A DNA stretch of 64,000 bases, taken from positions 620,001 to 684,000 of the forward strand of contig NZ_CP016027.1 of assembly GCF_001663815.1 (NCBI RefSeq), read 5' to 3'. The notes beneath the pieces are model-generated. The model saw only the letters and a program-made list of their open reading frames with translations, was not told the origin of the DNA and searched no databases. The stretch is from Halothiobacillus diazotrophicus. GTDB taxonomy: Bacteria > Pseudomonadota > Gammaproteobacteria > Halothiobacillales > Halothiobacillaceae. This document shows positions 17,544-27,019 of this stretch, one piece after another; position 1 is the stretch's first letter, and every line of letters starts with the position of its first letter. A program made the translations under genes and the position numbers.

Positions 17544-18727
17544 ACCGACCCTACGACCCCGAGTGGCAACCCAAGACGCGGACGATTCGCGTGGGCCATC
17601 AACCCACCAACGAACACGAGCATGGCGAGCCGATCTTCACGACCTCAAGTTTCGTGTTCGACTCTGCCGAGCAGGCCGCTGCACGTTTTTCCGGGGCGGA
17701 GCCCGGCAACATCTATGCGCGATTCACCAATCCGACCACCCGGGTTTTCGAAGAGCGCCTGGCTGCTCTCGAGGGCGGAGAATCCTGCGTGGCAACCGGT
17801 TCCGGCATGGCGGCGATCCTGAGCACCTTCATGGCGCTGTGCGCTGCCGGCGACGAGGTCGTGGTGGCACGCCAGGTTTTCGGCACCACGTCCGTGCTGT
17901 TCAACAAGTACCTGGCGAAATTCGGTCTCAAGGTGCGCTGGGTCGATCTGACGGACTGGGCGCAGTGGGAAGCTGCCATCACGGACGAAACCCGGTGGGT
18001 CTTCGTCGAAAGCCCGTCCAATCCACTGACCGAGGTCGTGGATATCGCCCGTCTATCCGACCTAGCCCACCGACACGGCGCGGGCCTGATTGTCGACAAC
18101 TGCTTCTGCACGCCCATCCTGCAGCAACCGCTGGCACTGGGTGCGGATATCGTCATCCATTCGGCCACGAAATTCCTGGATGGCCAGGGCAGGGCGATCG
18201 GGGGTGCCGTGGTGGGCAACAAGGCTCAGGTCGGCGAGGAAGTGCGCGGATTCCTGCGGACCTGCGGTCCCACCATGTCGCCCTTCAATGCCTGGATTTT
18301 CGCCAAGGGGCTGGAAACGCTCGATCTGCGCATGCAGGCCCATTGCGCCCATGCCCAGGCGGTCGCCGAATTCCTGGTTAACCACCCCAAAGTGACCAAG
18401 GTGTACTTCCCCGGTCTGTCCACCCACCCGCAGGCAGAAATCATCGCAAAGCAACAATCCGGTCCCGGGGCCATCGTCTCCTTTGAACTCGAAGGCGGCA
18501 AACCGGCCGCCTGGTCATTGATCAATGCCACGCAAATGCTGTCGATTACGGCTAACCTTGGTGATGCCAAAACGACCATCACCCATCCGGCCAGCACGAC
18601 GCACGGACGTCTCACACCGGAACAACGGGCCGAGGCCGGAATCAGTGAGGGTTTGGTCCGCCTTGCCATCGGGCTTGAGGATCCCATCGACATCATCCGC
18701 GATTTGCGTCGCGGCCTGGATGGCTAG
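17540..18727 (+). CDS. metZ: O-succinylhomoserine sulfhydrylase
   Basis: MetZ uses pyridoxal phosphate to exchange succinate for sulfide on O-succinylhomoserine, making homocysteine directly for methionine synthesis. The 395-residue Cys/Met-metabolism enzyme has YARFTNPTTRVFEERLAALE, the GSGMAAILS phosphate loop, and the PLP lysine K211 in SATKFLDGQGR. The FLDGQGR sequence and the ESPSNPLTEVVDIA stretch are characteristic of MetZ rather than cystathionine synthases. In Pseudomonas metZ follows purF; here it is about 20 kb away from purF on the other side of the putative dif site. It starts within the yqcC stop codon. Confidence 0.93.
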   Translation: MNRPYDPEWQPKTRTIRVGHQPTNEHEHGEPIFTTSSFVFDSAEQAAARFSGAEPGNIYARFTNPTTRVFEERLAALEGGESCVATGSGMAAILSTFMALCAAGDEVVVARQVFGTTSVLFNKYLAKFGLKVRWVDLTDWAQWEAAITDETRWVFVESPSNPLTEVVDIARLSDLAHRHGAGLIVDNCFCTPILQQPLALGADIVIHSATKFLDGQGRAIGGAVVGNKAQVGEEVRGFLRTCGPTMSPFNAWIFAKGLETLDLRMQAHCAHAQAVAEFLVNHPKVTKVYFPGLSTHPQAEIIAKQQSGPGAIVSFELEGGKPAAWSLINATQMLSITANLGDAKTTITHPASTTHGRLTPEQRAEAGISEGLVRLAIGLEDPIDIIRDLRRGLDG

Positions 18728-18842
18728 GCCCCAACAAAACCCAACAAGACCCATGGCGTTGCGGCGAATGACGGTGATGAACCCAATCCCTCACCGTGTT
18801 GACAACCCCATACAACAACCCAATTCAATCAGGAGCACGTGA

Positions 18843-19244
18843 ATGCGATTTCTTCATACCATGCTGCGGGTCGGCGATCTGCAGGCTTCGATCAAGTTCT
18901 ACACGGAAATTCTGGGCATGAAGTTGCTTCGCCAGAACGACTATCCGGCGGGTGAGTTCACACTGGCATTTCTGGGTTATGGCGACGAATCCGAAAACAC
19001 CGTTCTGGAACTGACCTACAACTGGGGTGTTTCGTCGTACGACCTGGGCACAGCTTACGGTCACATCGCTCTGGAAGTGGACGATGTTTATGCCGCAACG
19101 GATCGAATCAAGGCTCAAGGCGGCAAAATTCTGCGCGAGGCCGGTCCGATGAATGCGGGAAGCACCATCATTGCCTTCATCGCCGATCCGGATGGCTACG
19201 CCATCGAACTGATCGGGAAGAAATCCGTCGGAAATCCTGACTAA
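18843..19244 (+). CDS. gloA: Lactoylglutathione lyase (glyoxalase I)
   Basis: Glyoxalase I isomerises the hemithioacetal of methylglyoxal and glutathione to S-lactoylglutathione. The 133-residue protein starts [17 protein letters not shown] and has all four metal ligands of the Ni(II)-type bacterial enzyme at the E. coli positions: H5, E56, H74 and E122. An AGGAGC ribosome-binding site precedes the ATG. A perfect 8-bp hairpin (AGACGGCA, 19256-19263, with TGCCGTCT, 19277-19284) follows the stop but lacks a T-run, so termination there may be factor-dependent. Confidence 0.97.
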   Translation: MRFLHTMLRVGDLQASIKFYTEILGMKLLRQNDYPAGEFTLAFLGYGDESENTVLELTYNWGVSSYDLGTAYGHIALEVDDVYAATDRIKAQGGKILREAGPMNAGSTIIAFIADPDGYAIELIGKKSVGNPD

Positions 19245-19603
19245 AATCCCTTGACAGACGGCAATTGTCCACACAGTGCCGTCTCATTCGGATTTGGGGC
19301 CTTGACTACAAAACAAAGATCACCTCAAATCCAAAAACCAACGCCATCGTATTGTTTTAAATAGCATTCCAGTGACGAACGTCCATTGGTTAAAAAATGC
19401 ACAGCCCCGATAAACGCTTGATTGCGCAAGCTGCGCAGCAGGTTATACCCGCACTTATCCACAGATTCTGTTGATAAGTAAACTTCCTGTTACATTTGGC
19501 CGGTCACACACGGCAAACCCGCTCGGTCTCCGTTGGTCTTACGGCTCATCCACGCCTCAGACAGGCGCATTTCCACGGAAATTCACACCGTCGTCATCAT
19601 TTT
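19245..19603. other. AT-richer intergenic region with one perfect DnaA box
   Basis: No gene is visible in this 360-bp stretch. It holds the gloA hairpin, a TGCGCA-AGC-TGCGCA inverted repeat at 19423-19437, and a perfect DnaA box, TTATCCACA, at 19455-19463. A single box does not make an origin; there is no box cluster, no 13-mer array and no dnaA, dnaN or gidA nearby. Confidence 0.5.
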
Positions 19604-19629
19604 CGGATAAAGTTGCCGCCTTATATCCG
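19604..19629. promoter_or_regulatory. Candidate ArsR operator
   Basis: CGGATA at 19604-19609 and TATCCG at 19624-19629 form an inverted repeat, extended by AAG/CTT-like bases inside, 15 bp before the arsR-arsC start codon. ArsR repressors bind such interrupted dyads across their own promoters. No other operator candidate is evident upstream. Confidence 0.45.
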
Positions 19630-19643
19630 GTTTGGCGAATGTA

Positions 19644-20564
19644 ATGATGATGAATATTCCCGAATTGCATGCGAACCCCGAGCACCTTTTTTCCGCACTC
19701 TCGGATGAAACCCGCCTGCGGATTCTGATGCTGCTCGATTCCGAACCCCGCCTCTGCGTGTGCCATCTGCAGGAATTGCTGAATCGGCCACAGTCGACCA
19801 TCTCGCGACATCTCGCCGTCTTGTTGCAGGATGAATGGTTGCGCATCACACGTCAGGGCACATGGAACATCTACGACATCAATCCGGATCTACCTCTGTG
19901 GGTAAGGCAGGTGATCCGACTGTCACGCATGAGCTGGTCATTGAGCGCGGAAGGACGGAGCACGCTCCAACGTGCAGACCAGATATACCGAACGAACGCA
20001 GCACTACTCTGTGGCACCACGGCTCAGGACCTGCCGCCGGAAATCCAAAAATCGGAATCCGGCAAGATCGTCAATGTGCTGTTTCTCTGCGTGGCCAACA
20101 GTGCGCGATCGATTCTGGCTGAAGCCCTGCTGAATCGCTGGGGGGCAGGGCGATTCAGGGCGTTTTCTGCGGGCCAGAAAACCGAGGGTAGTGAAATTCA
20201 CCCCCTGACGCTGGTTGCCCTCGAAAAGCTCGGATTGCCAAGCGAAGGGTTGTATTCCAAGCACTGGTCGACCTTTCTGGCACCCGAAGCCCCCAAAATG
20301 GATATGGTCATCACCGTGTGCGACACCCTGCTCAACGAGGCATGCCCGGCGTGGCCCGGTCGTCCCATTACGGCACATTGGGGGGTCACCGATCCGGCCC
20401 GGCTGGCGGCCGAACACCCCGATCAGAACGGTACGGATTTTTTCATCGCCGCAGCCCGTGCGCTCGAACCGCGGATTCGACTCCTGACGCAGCTACCGGA
20501 CTATGCCATCGAGAAATTGCATTGGCGCGACGAGGTCACCGCGATCGGCCTGATGAATCAGTAA
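19644..20564 (+). CDS. ArsR-ArsC fusion: As(III)-responsive repressor joined to arsenate reductase
   Basis: One 306-residue polypeptide has two full domains. Residues about 8-95 are an ArsR/SmtB winged helix (LSDETRLRILMLLDSEPRL) with the As(III)-binding pair C38 and C40 in LCVCHLQ. Residues about 143-300 are a low-molecular-weight-phosphatase-type arsenate reductase: the CxxxxxR loop VLFLCVANSARS with C149, and the resolving pair C226 and C234 in VCDTLLNEACPAWPG. All catalytic cysteines are present, so both halves should work. The start is uncertain among three consecutive ATGs at 19644, 19647 and 19650, or a TTG at 19632; none has a strong ribosome-binding site. It leads an operon with a GAPDH gene and arsJ. 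Confidence 0.93.
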   Translation: MMMNIPELHANPEHLFSALSDETRLRILMLLDSEPRLCVCHLQELLNRPQSTISRHLAVLLQDEWLRITRQGTWNIYDINPDLPLWVRQVIRLSRMSWSLSAEGRSTLQRADQIYRTNAALLCGTTAQDLPPEIQKSESGKIVNVLFLCVANSARSILAEALLNRWGAGRFRAFSAGQKTEGSEIHPLTLVALEKLGLPSEGLYSKHWSTFLAPEAPKMDMVITVCDTLLNEACPAWPGRPITAHWGVTDPARLAAEHPDQNGTDFFIAAARALEPRIRLLTQLPDYAIEKLHWRDEVTAIGLMNQ

Positions 20565-20607
20565 TCACCACAAAACCAATTTCCAATCAGCAGGTTAAAT
20601 AATAGTC

Positions 20608-21621
20608 ATGACAACACGCATCGGTATCAATGGCTTCGGCCGAATGGGACGTCTGGCACTCCGCGCCATCTTCGACCGCCCCGAACTGGACCTTCAGATC
20701 GTCCACATCAACGAAATCGCGGCCGATGCCGCCTGCATGGCGCACCTGACCGAGTTCGACTCCGTGCATGGACGCTGGTCGCAGGACATTTCCGCCACCG
20801 AAGACTGCATCACGATCAACGGTCAGGAGATCGGTTTCACCCGCCACAAGGCCATCAGCGATCTGGATTGGGCCGCCTGGGGCGTGGAGCTTGTGATCGA
20901 AGCGACCGGCGTCTGGCGCAGCTTCGATCAGATCACCCCGCACCTGGTTCAGGGCGCCCAGCGCGTCGTGGTCGCGGCACCGGTCAAGCATGCCGATGTG
21001 CTGAATGTCGTGATGGGCGTCAACGACCATCGTTTCGATCCGAACGTGCACAAGGTGGTCACGGCCGCATCCTGTACGACCAATTGCCTGGCGCCCGTTG
21101 TTAAGGCCATGCATGAAGGTCTTGGCATCGTACGCGGTACCATGACGACCCTGCACGATCTCACCAATACCCAGCAGGTCGTCGACAAGGGCGACAAGGA
21201 CTGGCGGCGCGCGCGGGCTTCCTCCATGTCCCTCTCGCCGACGACGACCGGTTCCGCCAAGGCCATCGGCGAAATCTTCCCCGAAATGAACGGCAAGCTG
21301 AATGGCCTGGCGGTGCGCGTGCCGTTGCTGAATGCTTCGCTGACGGATTTCGTCTTCGTACCGGCACGATCCACCTCGGCCGAGGAGGTCAACGTCCTGC
21401 TTCGCGCAGCCTCGGAACGCATGCCGACCATCCTCGGGTACGAAACCCGGCCGCTGGTCTCGATCGATTTCGTCAACGATGCGCGCTCGTCCATCGTCGA
21501 TGCGCTATCCACCATGATCATCGACGACAACCTCGTGAAAGTCCTCGCCTGGTACGACAACGAATGGGGATATGCGAACCGCCTCGTCGAACTTGCCAGC
21601 AAGGTCGCCCACGCGAACTAA
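20608..21621 (+). CDS. ArsJ-associated glyceraldehyde-3-phosphate dehydrogenase
   Basis: In this pathway GAPDH uses arsenate in place of phosphate to make 1-arseno-3-phosphoglycerate, which ArsJ then expels. The 337-residue enzyme has the Rossmann start ([17 protein letters not shown]), the catalytic C156 in [10 protein letters not shown], and the [15 protein letters not shown] end. Its position between the arsR-arsC fusion (43 bp upstream) and arsJ (25 bp downstream) distinguishes it from the glycolytic copy expected elsewhere. The organoarsenical chemistry is established for the Pseudomonas aeruginosa pair; here it is inferred from gene order. Confidence 0.93.
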   Translation: MTTRIGINGFGRMGRLALRAIFDRPELDLQIVHINEIAADAACMAHLTEFDSVHGRWSQDISATEDCITINGQEIGFTRHKAISDLDWAAWGVELVIEATGVWRSFDQITPHLVQGAQRVVVAAPVKHADVLNVVMGVNDHRFDPNVHKVVTAASCTTNCLAPVVKAMHEGLGIVRGTMTTLHDLTNTQQVVDKGDKDWRRARASSMSLSPTTTGSAKAIGEIFPEMNGKLNGLAVRVPLLNASLTDFVFVPARSTSAEEVNVLLRAASERMPTILGYETRPLVSIDFVNDARSSIVDALSTMIIDDNLVKVLAWYDNEWGYANRLVELASKVAHAN

Positions 21622-21646
21622 ACCTGCGAATAGGGTAGGGATCAGT

Positions 21647-22843
21647 ATGACCGCCGCACTGCGCAATTACCTCATCATCACCGGGAACTACTGGGCCTTC
21701 ACCATCACGGACGGCGCCATCCGCATGCTGGTGGTCCTGCATTTCTACCAGTTGGGGTATTCGCCGTTCGCCATCGCCATGCTGTTCATCTTCTACGAGG
21801 TTTTCGGCATCGTGACGAACTTCGTGGGTGGTTGGCTGGGTGCCCGAATCGGTCTCAATCGCACCATGCAGGTAGGCACGGCCTTGCAGATCTTCGCTCT
21901 GCTGATGCTGACGGCCCCGGGCGACTGGTTGACCGTGTTCTATGTCATGAGCGCCCAGGCGCTTTCCGGTATCGCGAAGGACCTGAACAAGATGTCCGCC
22001 AAGGCGGGTGTGAAACTCGTGGCAGGCGCCGCAGACGACCAGCTCTTCAAATGGGTGGCCTGGATCACGGGCTCCAAGAACGCCCTGAAGGGCCTGGGGT
22101 TCTTCGTCGGCGCCGCACTGCTGGCCTGGATCGGATTTCGCTGGGCCAATGTGACACTGGCCGCACTGCTGATCGTGGGCTTGCTGGCCACCCTGCGCCT
22201 GCCGGAAGGGTTGGGCGCCATGAAAAAGAAGCCGGGGTTTTCGGCCATGCTGTCCCAGCAAGCGGCCATCAACTGGCTCTCTGCGGCAAGGTTGTTCCTG
22301 TTCGGTGCACGCGATGTCTGGTTCGTGGTGGCCTTGCCCGTGTATCTCGTGTCGATCGGCTGGGATTTCGAATGGGTCGGCGGCTACCTCGCGGTCTGGG
22401 TCATCGGTTACGGCATCGTCCAGGCCAGTGCGCCAGGACTGCTGCGGAATTCGCGCCGCCCCGTCGGACCCGGAGCCGCCATGCTCTGGATCAGCCTGCT
22501 GGCCAGCACGCCCGTGCTGATCTGGCTGGGTCTGAGGTTCCATGTCGAGCCTGGCTGGGTGCTGACCCTGGGCCTTGCGGTTTTCGGTGCGGTGTTTGCG
22601 GTGAATTCCGCCATGCACTCATACCTCATCCTGAAATTCTCGCCGGCGGACAAGGCGTCCATGAACGTCGGGTTTTACTATGCCGCCAATGCAGGCGGCC
22701 GACTGCTGGGCACCGTGCTTTCCGGCTACGCCTACCAGACCATCGGAATCGAGGGCTGCCTGCTGATCTCGGCGGCATTCATCCTGACGGCAGCCGGATT
22801 CACCTGGGGCATGAAACGGAACCTGGCGGCCCATCCGCTCTGA
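21647..22843 (+). CDS. arsJ: Organoarsenical efflux MFS transporter ArsJ
   Basis: ArsJ is a major-facilitator permease that exports 1-arseno-3-phosphoglycerate, which breaks down outside to arsenate and 3-phosphoglycerate. The 398-residue protein has about eleven or twelve hydrophobic segments and begins MTAALRNYLIITGNYWAFT, with the family-typical GIAKDLNKMSAKAGVKL loop. The frame opens at 21572, inside the GAPDH gene, but the ATG at 21647 is the family start. No arsB, acr3 or arsA is found in the window, so no As(III) exporter accompanies this operon locally. Confidence 0.93.
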   Translation: MTAALRNYLIITGNYWAFTITDGAIRMLVVLHFYQLGYSPFAIAMLFIFYEVFGIVTNFVGGWLGARIGLNRTMQVGTALQIFALLMLTAPGDWLTVFYVMSAQALSGIAKDLNKMSAKAGVKLVAGAADDQLFKWVAWITGSKNALKGLGFFVGAALLAWIGFRWANVTLAALLIVGLLATLRLPEGLGAMKKKPGFSAMLSQQAAINWLSAARLFLFGARDVWFVVALPVYLVSIGWDFEWVGGYLAVWVIGYGIVQASAPGLLRNSRRPVGPGAAMLWISLLASTPVLIWLGLRFHVEPGWVLTLGLAVFGAVFAVNSAMHSYLILKFSPADKASMNVGFYYAANAGGRLLGTVLSGYAYQTIGIEGCLLISAAFILTAAGFTWGMKRNLAAHPL

Positions 22844-22856
22844 TCGGCAGGCAGGC

Positions 22857-23750
22857 TCAGGCATTCTGGACGCAGTCCATGAATGCCCGTGCCGCCCGAC
22901 TCACCGTGCGATCCCGGTGGACGATCAGACCAAGCCGCCGCTCCGGGAACGCCGGCCCCTGCCCACGGGCAATTCGGGTCAGTCCCGGCAGCATGAGGGT
23001 TTCCGGCAGCACGCTCCAACCGATACCGGTCTCGACGAGCAGCGCAATGGAATCCAGCTGATTGACCTCGATCACGGCCAAGGGCGCGATCCCGGCCTGA
23101 TGTAGCCAGTGTTCCACCGTCTGGCGTGTCGTCGTATGTGCCGCGGGCAGTATGGCTGGCAAACGGGCGGCCAATCGCCTGAGTACCGTCAGATCCGGTT
23201 GCTGACCCAGAATGTGCCGGTGGGCGACCATCGGCTGCAGACGCTCCTCCCACAGGGGGCTCTGAACCACCGGATGAGCCGTATCGCCCAAGGTGCCGTA
23301 GGCCAGCATCACCGTACCTTGCACCACAGCCATCAGGGCTTCCTCAGAATTGAGAAACTTCAGGTCCATCAGAACATTGGGATAGCTTTGATTGAAACGG
23401 GACAAGGTTTCCGGAAGGACATGCAGCCCGGCATAGTGGCTCAGGGCTATACGCAGCCGCCCCGTCAGGTCCACGCCCGTACCCAGCGTCGTGCTTGCGA
23501 TTTCCTCAAGGGCTTGACGATATTGCAGGGCGGCCGGCATGAGCCGCTCGCCCCATTCGGAGAGATCCACCCGCCGAGCAAGTCGATCGAACAACGGCGC
23601 GCCCACCTGTTCCTCGAGCTGGGCGATCCGTTTGCTGACTGCCGGCTGCGTGATATGCAGAACCCGGGCCGCCTGTGAAAACGAACCCTGCTCGGCCACG
23701 GCCAGAAACGCCAATATCTGCGCACTATCCACGTGTGTGGGATCGATCAT
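22857..23750 (-). CDS. LysR-family transcriptional regulator
   Basis: This 297-residue protein has an N-terminal winged helix-turn-helix (SAQILAFLAVAEQGSFSQAA through ITQPAVSKRIAQLEEQVG) and a substrate-binding co-inducer domain in residues about 95-295. The frame opens at 23846, but MIDPTHVDSAQ at 23750 fits the usual LysR start. It is divergent from leuC with 197 bp between starts, the classic arrangement for a LysR regulator controlling its neighbour. It may therefore sense a leucine-pathway intermediate such as isopropylmalate; this is inference from position. Its stop lies 13 bp beyond arsJ on the opposite strand. Confidence 0.92.
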   Translation of the reverse strand: MIDPTHVDSAQILAFLAVAEQGSFSQAARVLHITQPAVSKRIAQLEEQVGAPLFDRLARRVDLSEWGERLMPAALQYRQALEEIASTTLGTGVDLTGRLRIALSHYAGLHVLPETLSRFNQSYPNVLMDLKFLNSEEALMAVVQGTVMLAYGTLGDTAHPVVQSPLWEERLQPMVAHRHILGQQPDLTVLRRLAARLPAILPAAHTTTRQTVEHWLHQAGIAPLAVIEVNQLDSIALLVETGIGWSVLPETLMLPGLTRIARGQGPAFPERRLGLIVHRDRTVSRAARAFMDCVQNA

Positions 23751-23835
23751 TCTCTCTGCCTCTTGAATCGGACATTTTTCCAGAGCGTCCGCCAAATTTG
23801 ACCCAGCGTTTCTTGCACAACGCGCAGACCGAAAC

Positions 23836-23850
23836 ACATTCCCCAAAGGA
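23836..23850. promoter_or_regulatory. LysR-type binding motif (T-N11-A palindrome)
   Basis: ATTCC-CCAAA-GGAAT is a perfect interrupted palindrome that contains T-N11-A (T23837, A23849), the LysR-box pattern. It lies 86 bp before the regulator's start and 98 bp before leuC, in the divergent spacer. Binding by the adjacent regulator is inferred. Confidence 0.45.
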
Positions 23851-23947
23851 ATAGGAAATATGAAAACATTCTATTTTTGGTTTTAGATAAATGTCGCTAT
23901 GGTGTCAATCGACAAATTCAGACTGCGAAGAAACTCAGGAGATACCC

Positions 23948-25351
23948 ATGGCCGGTAAATCGCTCTACGAAAAGATCTGGGATGCGCATGTGGTGCGCCG
24001 CCAGGACGATGGGACGGTGCTGCTCTATATCGATCGCCACCTTGTCCACGAAGTGACCAGCCCGCAGGCGTTCGAAGGACTGCGGATGGCTGGTCGCAAA
24101 CCCTGGCGCACCGGGGCGATGCTGGCCGTCCCCGATCATAATGTCCCGACAACCAATCGCTTGCGTGGCATTGATGATCTCGTTTCTCGCGAACAGGTCG
24201 AGACCCTGGACAACAACTGCCGTGAATTCGGCATCCAGGAATTCACGATGAACGACAAGCGCCAGGGCATCGTGCACGTCATCGGTCCGGAGGAGGGCTT
24301 CACCCTGCCGGGCACCACGATCGTCTGCGGGGATTCCCACACGTCGACCCACGGCGCATTCGGCGCGCTGGCCTTCGGCATCGGCACTTCCGAAGTCGAA
24401 CACGTCATGGCCACCCAGACCCTGCTGCAGAAACCAGCCAAGACCATGCAGATCCGCGTGGAAGGCGAACTCGGCAAGGGCGTGACCGCCAAGGACGTCG
24501 TACTCGCGATCATCGGCCATATCGGCACGGCCGGCGGCACCGGCTACGCGATCGAATTCGCCGGTAGCGCCATCGAAAGTCTCTCCATCGAAGGCCGGAT
24601 GACCGTCTGCAATATGACCATCGAAGGCGGTGCCCGGGCCGGCATGGTCGCCGTGGACGAGAAGACCATCGAGTACTTCCGCGGCCGTCCGTTCGCGCCG
24701 CAGGGCGAACTCTTCGAACAGGCGGCGGCCTACTGGCGCACGCTCAAATCCGATCCCGATGCGCGTTTCGATCGCGTGATCACGCTGGACGCCGCCGAGA
24801 TCCAGCCGCAGGTCAGTTGGGGCACGTCGCCGGAAATGGTCGTTCCCGTCACCGACAAGGTGCCGAACCCCGATCAGGAATCCGACCCGGTCAAGGCGGA
24901 CGGCATGCGCAAGGCGCTCGCCTACATGGGCCTCAAGGCCGACACCCCCATCGCGGACATTGCCATCGACAAGGTGTTCATCGGTTCCTGCACCAATGCC
25001 CGGATCGAGGATCTGCGCGCGGCAGCTGCAGTCATCGAAGGCCGCAAGGTGGCCGACAATGTCCGACTCGCCATGATCGTGCCCGGCTCGGGCCTGGTCC
25101 GCGAGCAGGCGGAAGCGGAAGGTCTGGACAAGATTTTCCTGGATGCCGGCTTCGAATGGCGCGAACCCGGCTGTTCCATGTGCCTGGCGATGAATGCCGA
25201 CCGCCTGGAACCCGGCGAGCGCTGCGCCTCGACCAGCAACCGGAATTTCGAAGGGCGCCAGGGGCAGGGCAGTCGTACGCACCTGGTCAGCCCCGCCATG
25301 GCAGCGGCGGCGGCCATCGCCGGTCATTTCGTCGACGTCCGTCATTTCTAA
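23948..25351 (+). CDS. leuC: 3-isopropylmalate dehydratase large subunit
   Basis: LeuC pairs with LeuD to isomerise 2-isopropylmalate to 3-isopropylmalate in leucine synthesis. The 467-residue protein starts [16 protein letters not shown] after an AGGAG site, and carries [20 protein letters not shown] and the [4Fe-4S] cysteines in [12 protein letters not shown] and [11 protein letters not shown]. It begins the unit leuC-leuD-transporter-leuB. No leucine attenuator peptide is apparent in the 197-bp leader; control by the divergent LysR protein seems likelier. Confidence 0.98.
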   Translation: MAGKSLYEKIWDAHVVRRQDDGTVLLYIDRHLVHEVTSPQAFEGLRMAGRKPWRTGAMLAVPDHNVPTTNRLRGIDDLVSREQVETLDNNCREFGIQEFTMNDKRQGIVHVIGPEEGFTLPGTTIVCGDSHTSTHGAFGALAFGIGTSEVEHVMATQTLLQKPAKTMQIRVEGELGKGVTAKDVVLAIIGHIGTAGGTGYAIEFAGSAIESLSIEGRMTVCNMTIEGGARAGMVAVDEKTIEYFRGRPFAPQGELFEQAAAYWRTLKSDPDARFDRVITLDAAEIQPQVSWGTSPEMVVPVTDKVPNPDQESDPVKADGMRKALAYMGLKADTPIADIAIDKVFIGSCTNARIEDLRAAAAVIEGRKVADNVRLAMIVPGSGLVREQAEAEGLDKIFLDAGFEWREPGCSMCLAMNADRLEPGERCASTSNRNFEGRQGQGSRTHLVSPAMAAAAAIAGHFVDVRHF

Positions 25352-25366
25352 CTCGGGAGCCAGAAC

Positions 25367-26011
25367 ATGCAAGCATTTACCCAGCACACCGGCATCGTCG
25401 CGCCCCTCGATCGGGCCAACGTCGACACCGATGCCATCATCCCCAAGCAGTATCTCAAATCCATCAAGCGCAGCGGCTTCGGTCCGAACGCATTCGACGA
25501 CTGGCGCTATCTGGAACCGGGCGAACCCGGCATGGATCATTCGAAGCGACGGAAGAATCCCGATTTCGTGCTGAATCAGCCGCCTTTCGACCAGGCGACC
25601 ATCCTGCTTGCGCGCCAGAATTTCGGCTGCGGCTCCTCCCGGGAACACGCCGTCTGGGCGTTGACCGATTTCGGGTTCCGCGCCGTCATCGCACCGTCCT
25701 TTGCCGACATTTTCTTTAACAATAGCTTCAAGACAGGTCTTTTACCTATTGTTTTGCCAGAGAAAACAGTCGACGATCTTTTCAAGGCAATCGCCAAGGA
25801 ACCCGGTTACCGTCTGACCATCGATCTGGAAAATCAGCAGATTCTGCGCCCGGACGGCGATCCGATTCCCTTTGACGTCGACGCGTTCCGCAAGCAGTGC
25901 CTCATCGAGGGTGCCGACGACATCGATCTGACGCTGAAGCATGCAGACGCCATTCGCGCCTACGAAACCCAACGTCGCCAGGTCACGCCCTGGTTGTTTC
26001 TCGACCGCTGA
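25367..26011 (+). CDS. leuD: 3-isopropylmalate dehydratase small subunit
   Basis: LeuD supplies the swivelling substrate-recognition domain for LeuC. The 214-residue protein shows the family start ([20 protein letters not shown]), the [14 protein letters not shown] loop and the key [15 protein letters not shown] motif. It begins 15 bp after leuC with a GGGAGC site, so the two subunits are made together. Length and domain layout are normal for the bacterial LeuCD type. Confidence 0.98.
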   Translation: MQAFTQHTGIVAPLDRANVDTDAIIPKQYLKSIKRSGFGPNAFDDWRYLEPGEPGMDHSKRRKNPDFVLNQPPFDQATILLARQNFGCGSSREHAVWALTDFGFRAVIAPSFADIFFNNSFKTGLLPIVLPEKTVDDLFKAIAKEPGYRLTIDLENQQILRPDGDPIPFDVDAFRKQCLIEGADDIDLTLKHADAIRAYETQRRQVTPWLFLDR

Positions 26012-26034
26012 ATCGCGGACTGAGGCACACAAGC

Positions 26035-26955
26035 ATGGACGTCCCCGCCTGGATCCCGGTCACCTTGGCTGCGGCCGTCTTCCAGGCGTGGCGCACCGCA
26101 TTGCAGGCTAAACTGCGCCACGAACTCTCAGCCGGTGGCGCCGCCTTCGTGCGGTATCTTTATGCACTGCCCCTGGATCTGGCCATGCTTGCGCTGGCCT
26201 GGTTGTGGTTCCGCCCCGAGGGCGTCACGCTGACGACGAGTTTCTGGCTGTTCAGCCTGGCGGGTGGCATCAGCCAGATATTCGGAACGTTTTTTCTGAT
26301 TTCCGCCTTTCATCACCGTAACTTCGTCGTGGGAACGGCGTACGCCAAGACCGAGGCGGTTCAGCTGGTTCTGATCTCCGTCCTCATCGTCGGCGTGACC
26401 TTACCGCCACTCGCGATCGTCGGCGCATTCGTCGCCGTCACGGGCGCGATCTGGTTGTCGATTCCGATTGGGCAGTTCACGCTGCGCGGCTGGCTCCATG
26501 CCTCCCTCCAGCCGGCTGCGCTTTTTGGACTCGCGGCTGGGCTTGGGTTTGCGCTGACGGCTCTTGCCTTGCGGGAGGCCAGTCTGACCCTGAATGCCGA
26601 CTTGCCGGTACTGCTCAAGGCACTTTTGGTGCTTCTGGCCACCAATGTGCTGCAAACCGTGATTCAGGGCGGATATATGGCACGTTTCGAACGGCCGCAA
26701 CTGCGCCGCTGCCTGACTCATTGGCGTGCCGCCTATCCGGTCGGCGTCCTGTCCGCCCTGGGATCGGCAGCCTGGTTCACGGGATTTTCCCTGACCCAGG
26801 TCGCACTCGTCCGCGGTCTGGGTCAGATCGAAATCGTTTTCACCTTGCTGTTCGGTCATTTTTTCCTCAAGGAACGCTATCGCCGGGGCGAAGCGCTGGG
26901 CTTGATCCTGGTCGCCACCGGCGTACTGACCATTGCGCTGGCGGAACTGCACTAG
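26035..26955 (+). CDS. EamA/DMT-family transporter lying between leuD and leuB
   Basis: The 306-residue protein has about ten hydrophobic segments arranged as two EamA halves, e.g. [39 protein letters not shown] and [20 protein letters not shown]; the last is the usual EamA end-signature. Drug/metabolite transporters of this type often export amino acids or related metabolites. It starts 23 bp after leuD and ends 64 bp before leuB, in the same direction. Many leu operons have no gene here, so a link with branched-chain amino acid export is attractive but unproven. Confidence 0.85.
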   Translation: MDVPAWIPVTLAAAVFQAWRTALQAKLRHELSAGGAAFVRYLYALPLDLAMLALAWLWFRPEGVTLTTSFWLFSLAGGISQIFGTFFLISAFHHRNFVVGTAYAKTEAVQLVLISVLIVGVTLPPLAIVGAFVAVTGAIWLSIPIGQFTLRGWLHASLQPAALFGLAAGLGFALTALALREASLTLNADLPVLLKALLVLLATNVLQTVIQGGYMARFERPQLRRCLTHWRAAYPVGVLSALGSAAWFTGFSLTQVALVRGLGQIEIVFTLLFGHFFLKERYRRGEALGLILVATGVLTIALAELH

Positions 26956-27019
26956 CGCACCCTCAAAATCATTGACATCAACTTTTACGAATAACCCCTT
27001 GATAGAGGAGCACATCACG

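Noticed and set aside
19455-19463. Replication origin at the DnaA box
   Set aside because: One box only; no box cluster, AT-rich 13-mers or origin-linked genes, and the window appears to be at the terminus.
23918-25648. 576-residue open frame on the - strand across leuC and leuD
   Set aside because: Long antisense frames are common in GC-rich genes; the product has no recognisable family and covers two real genes.
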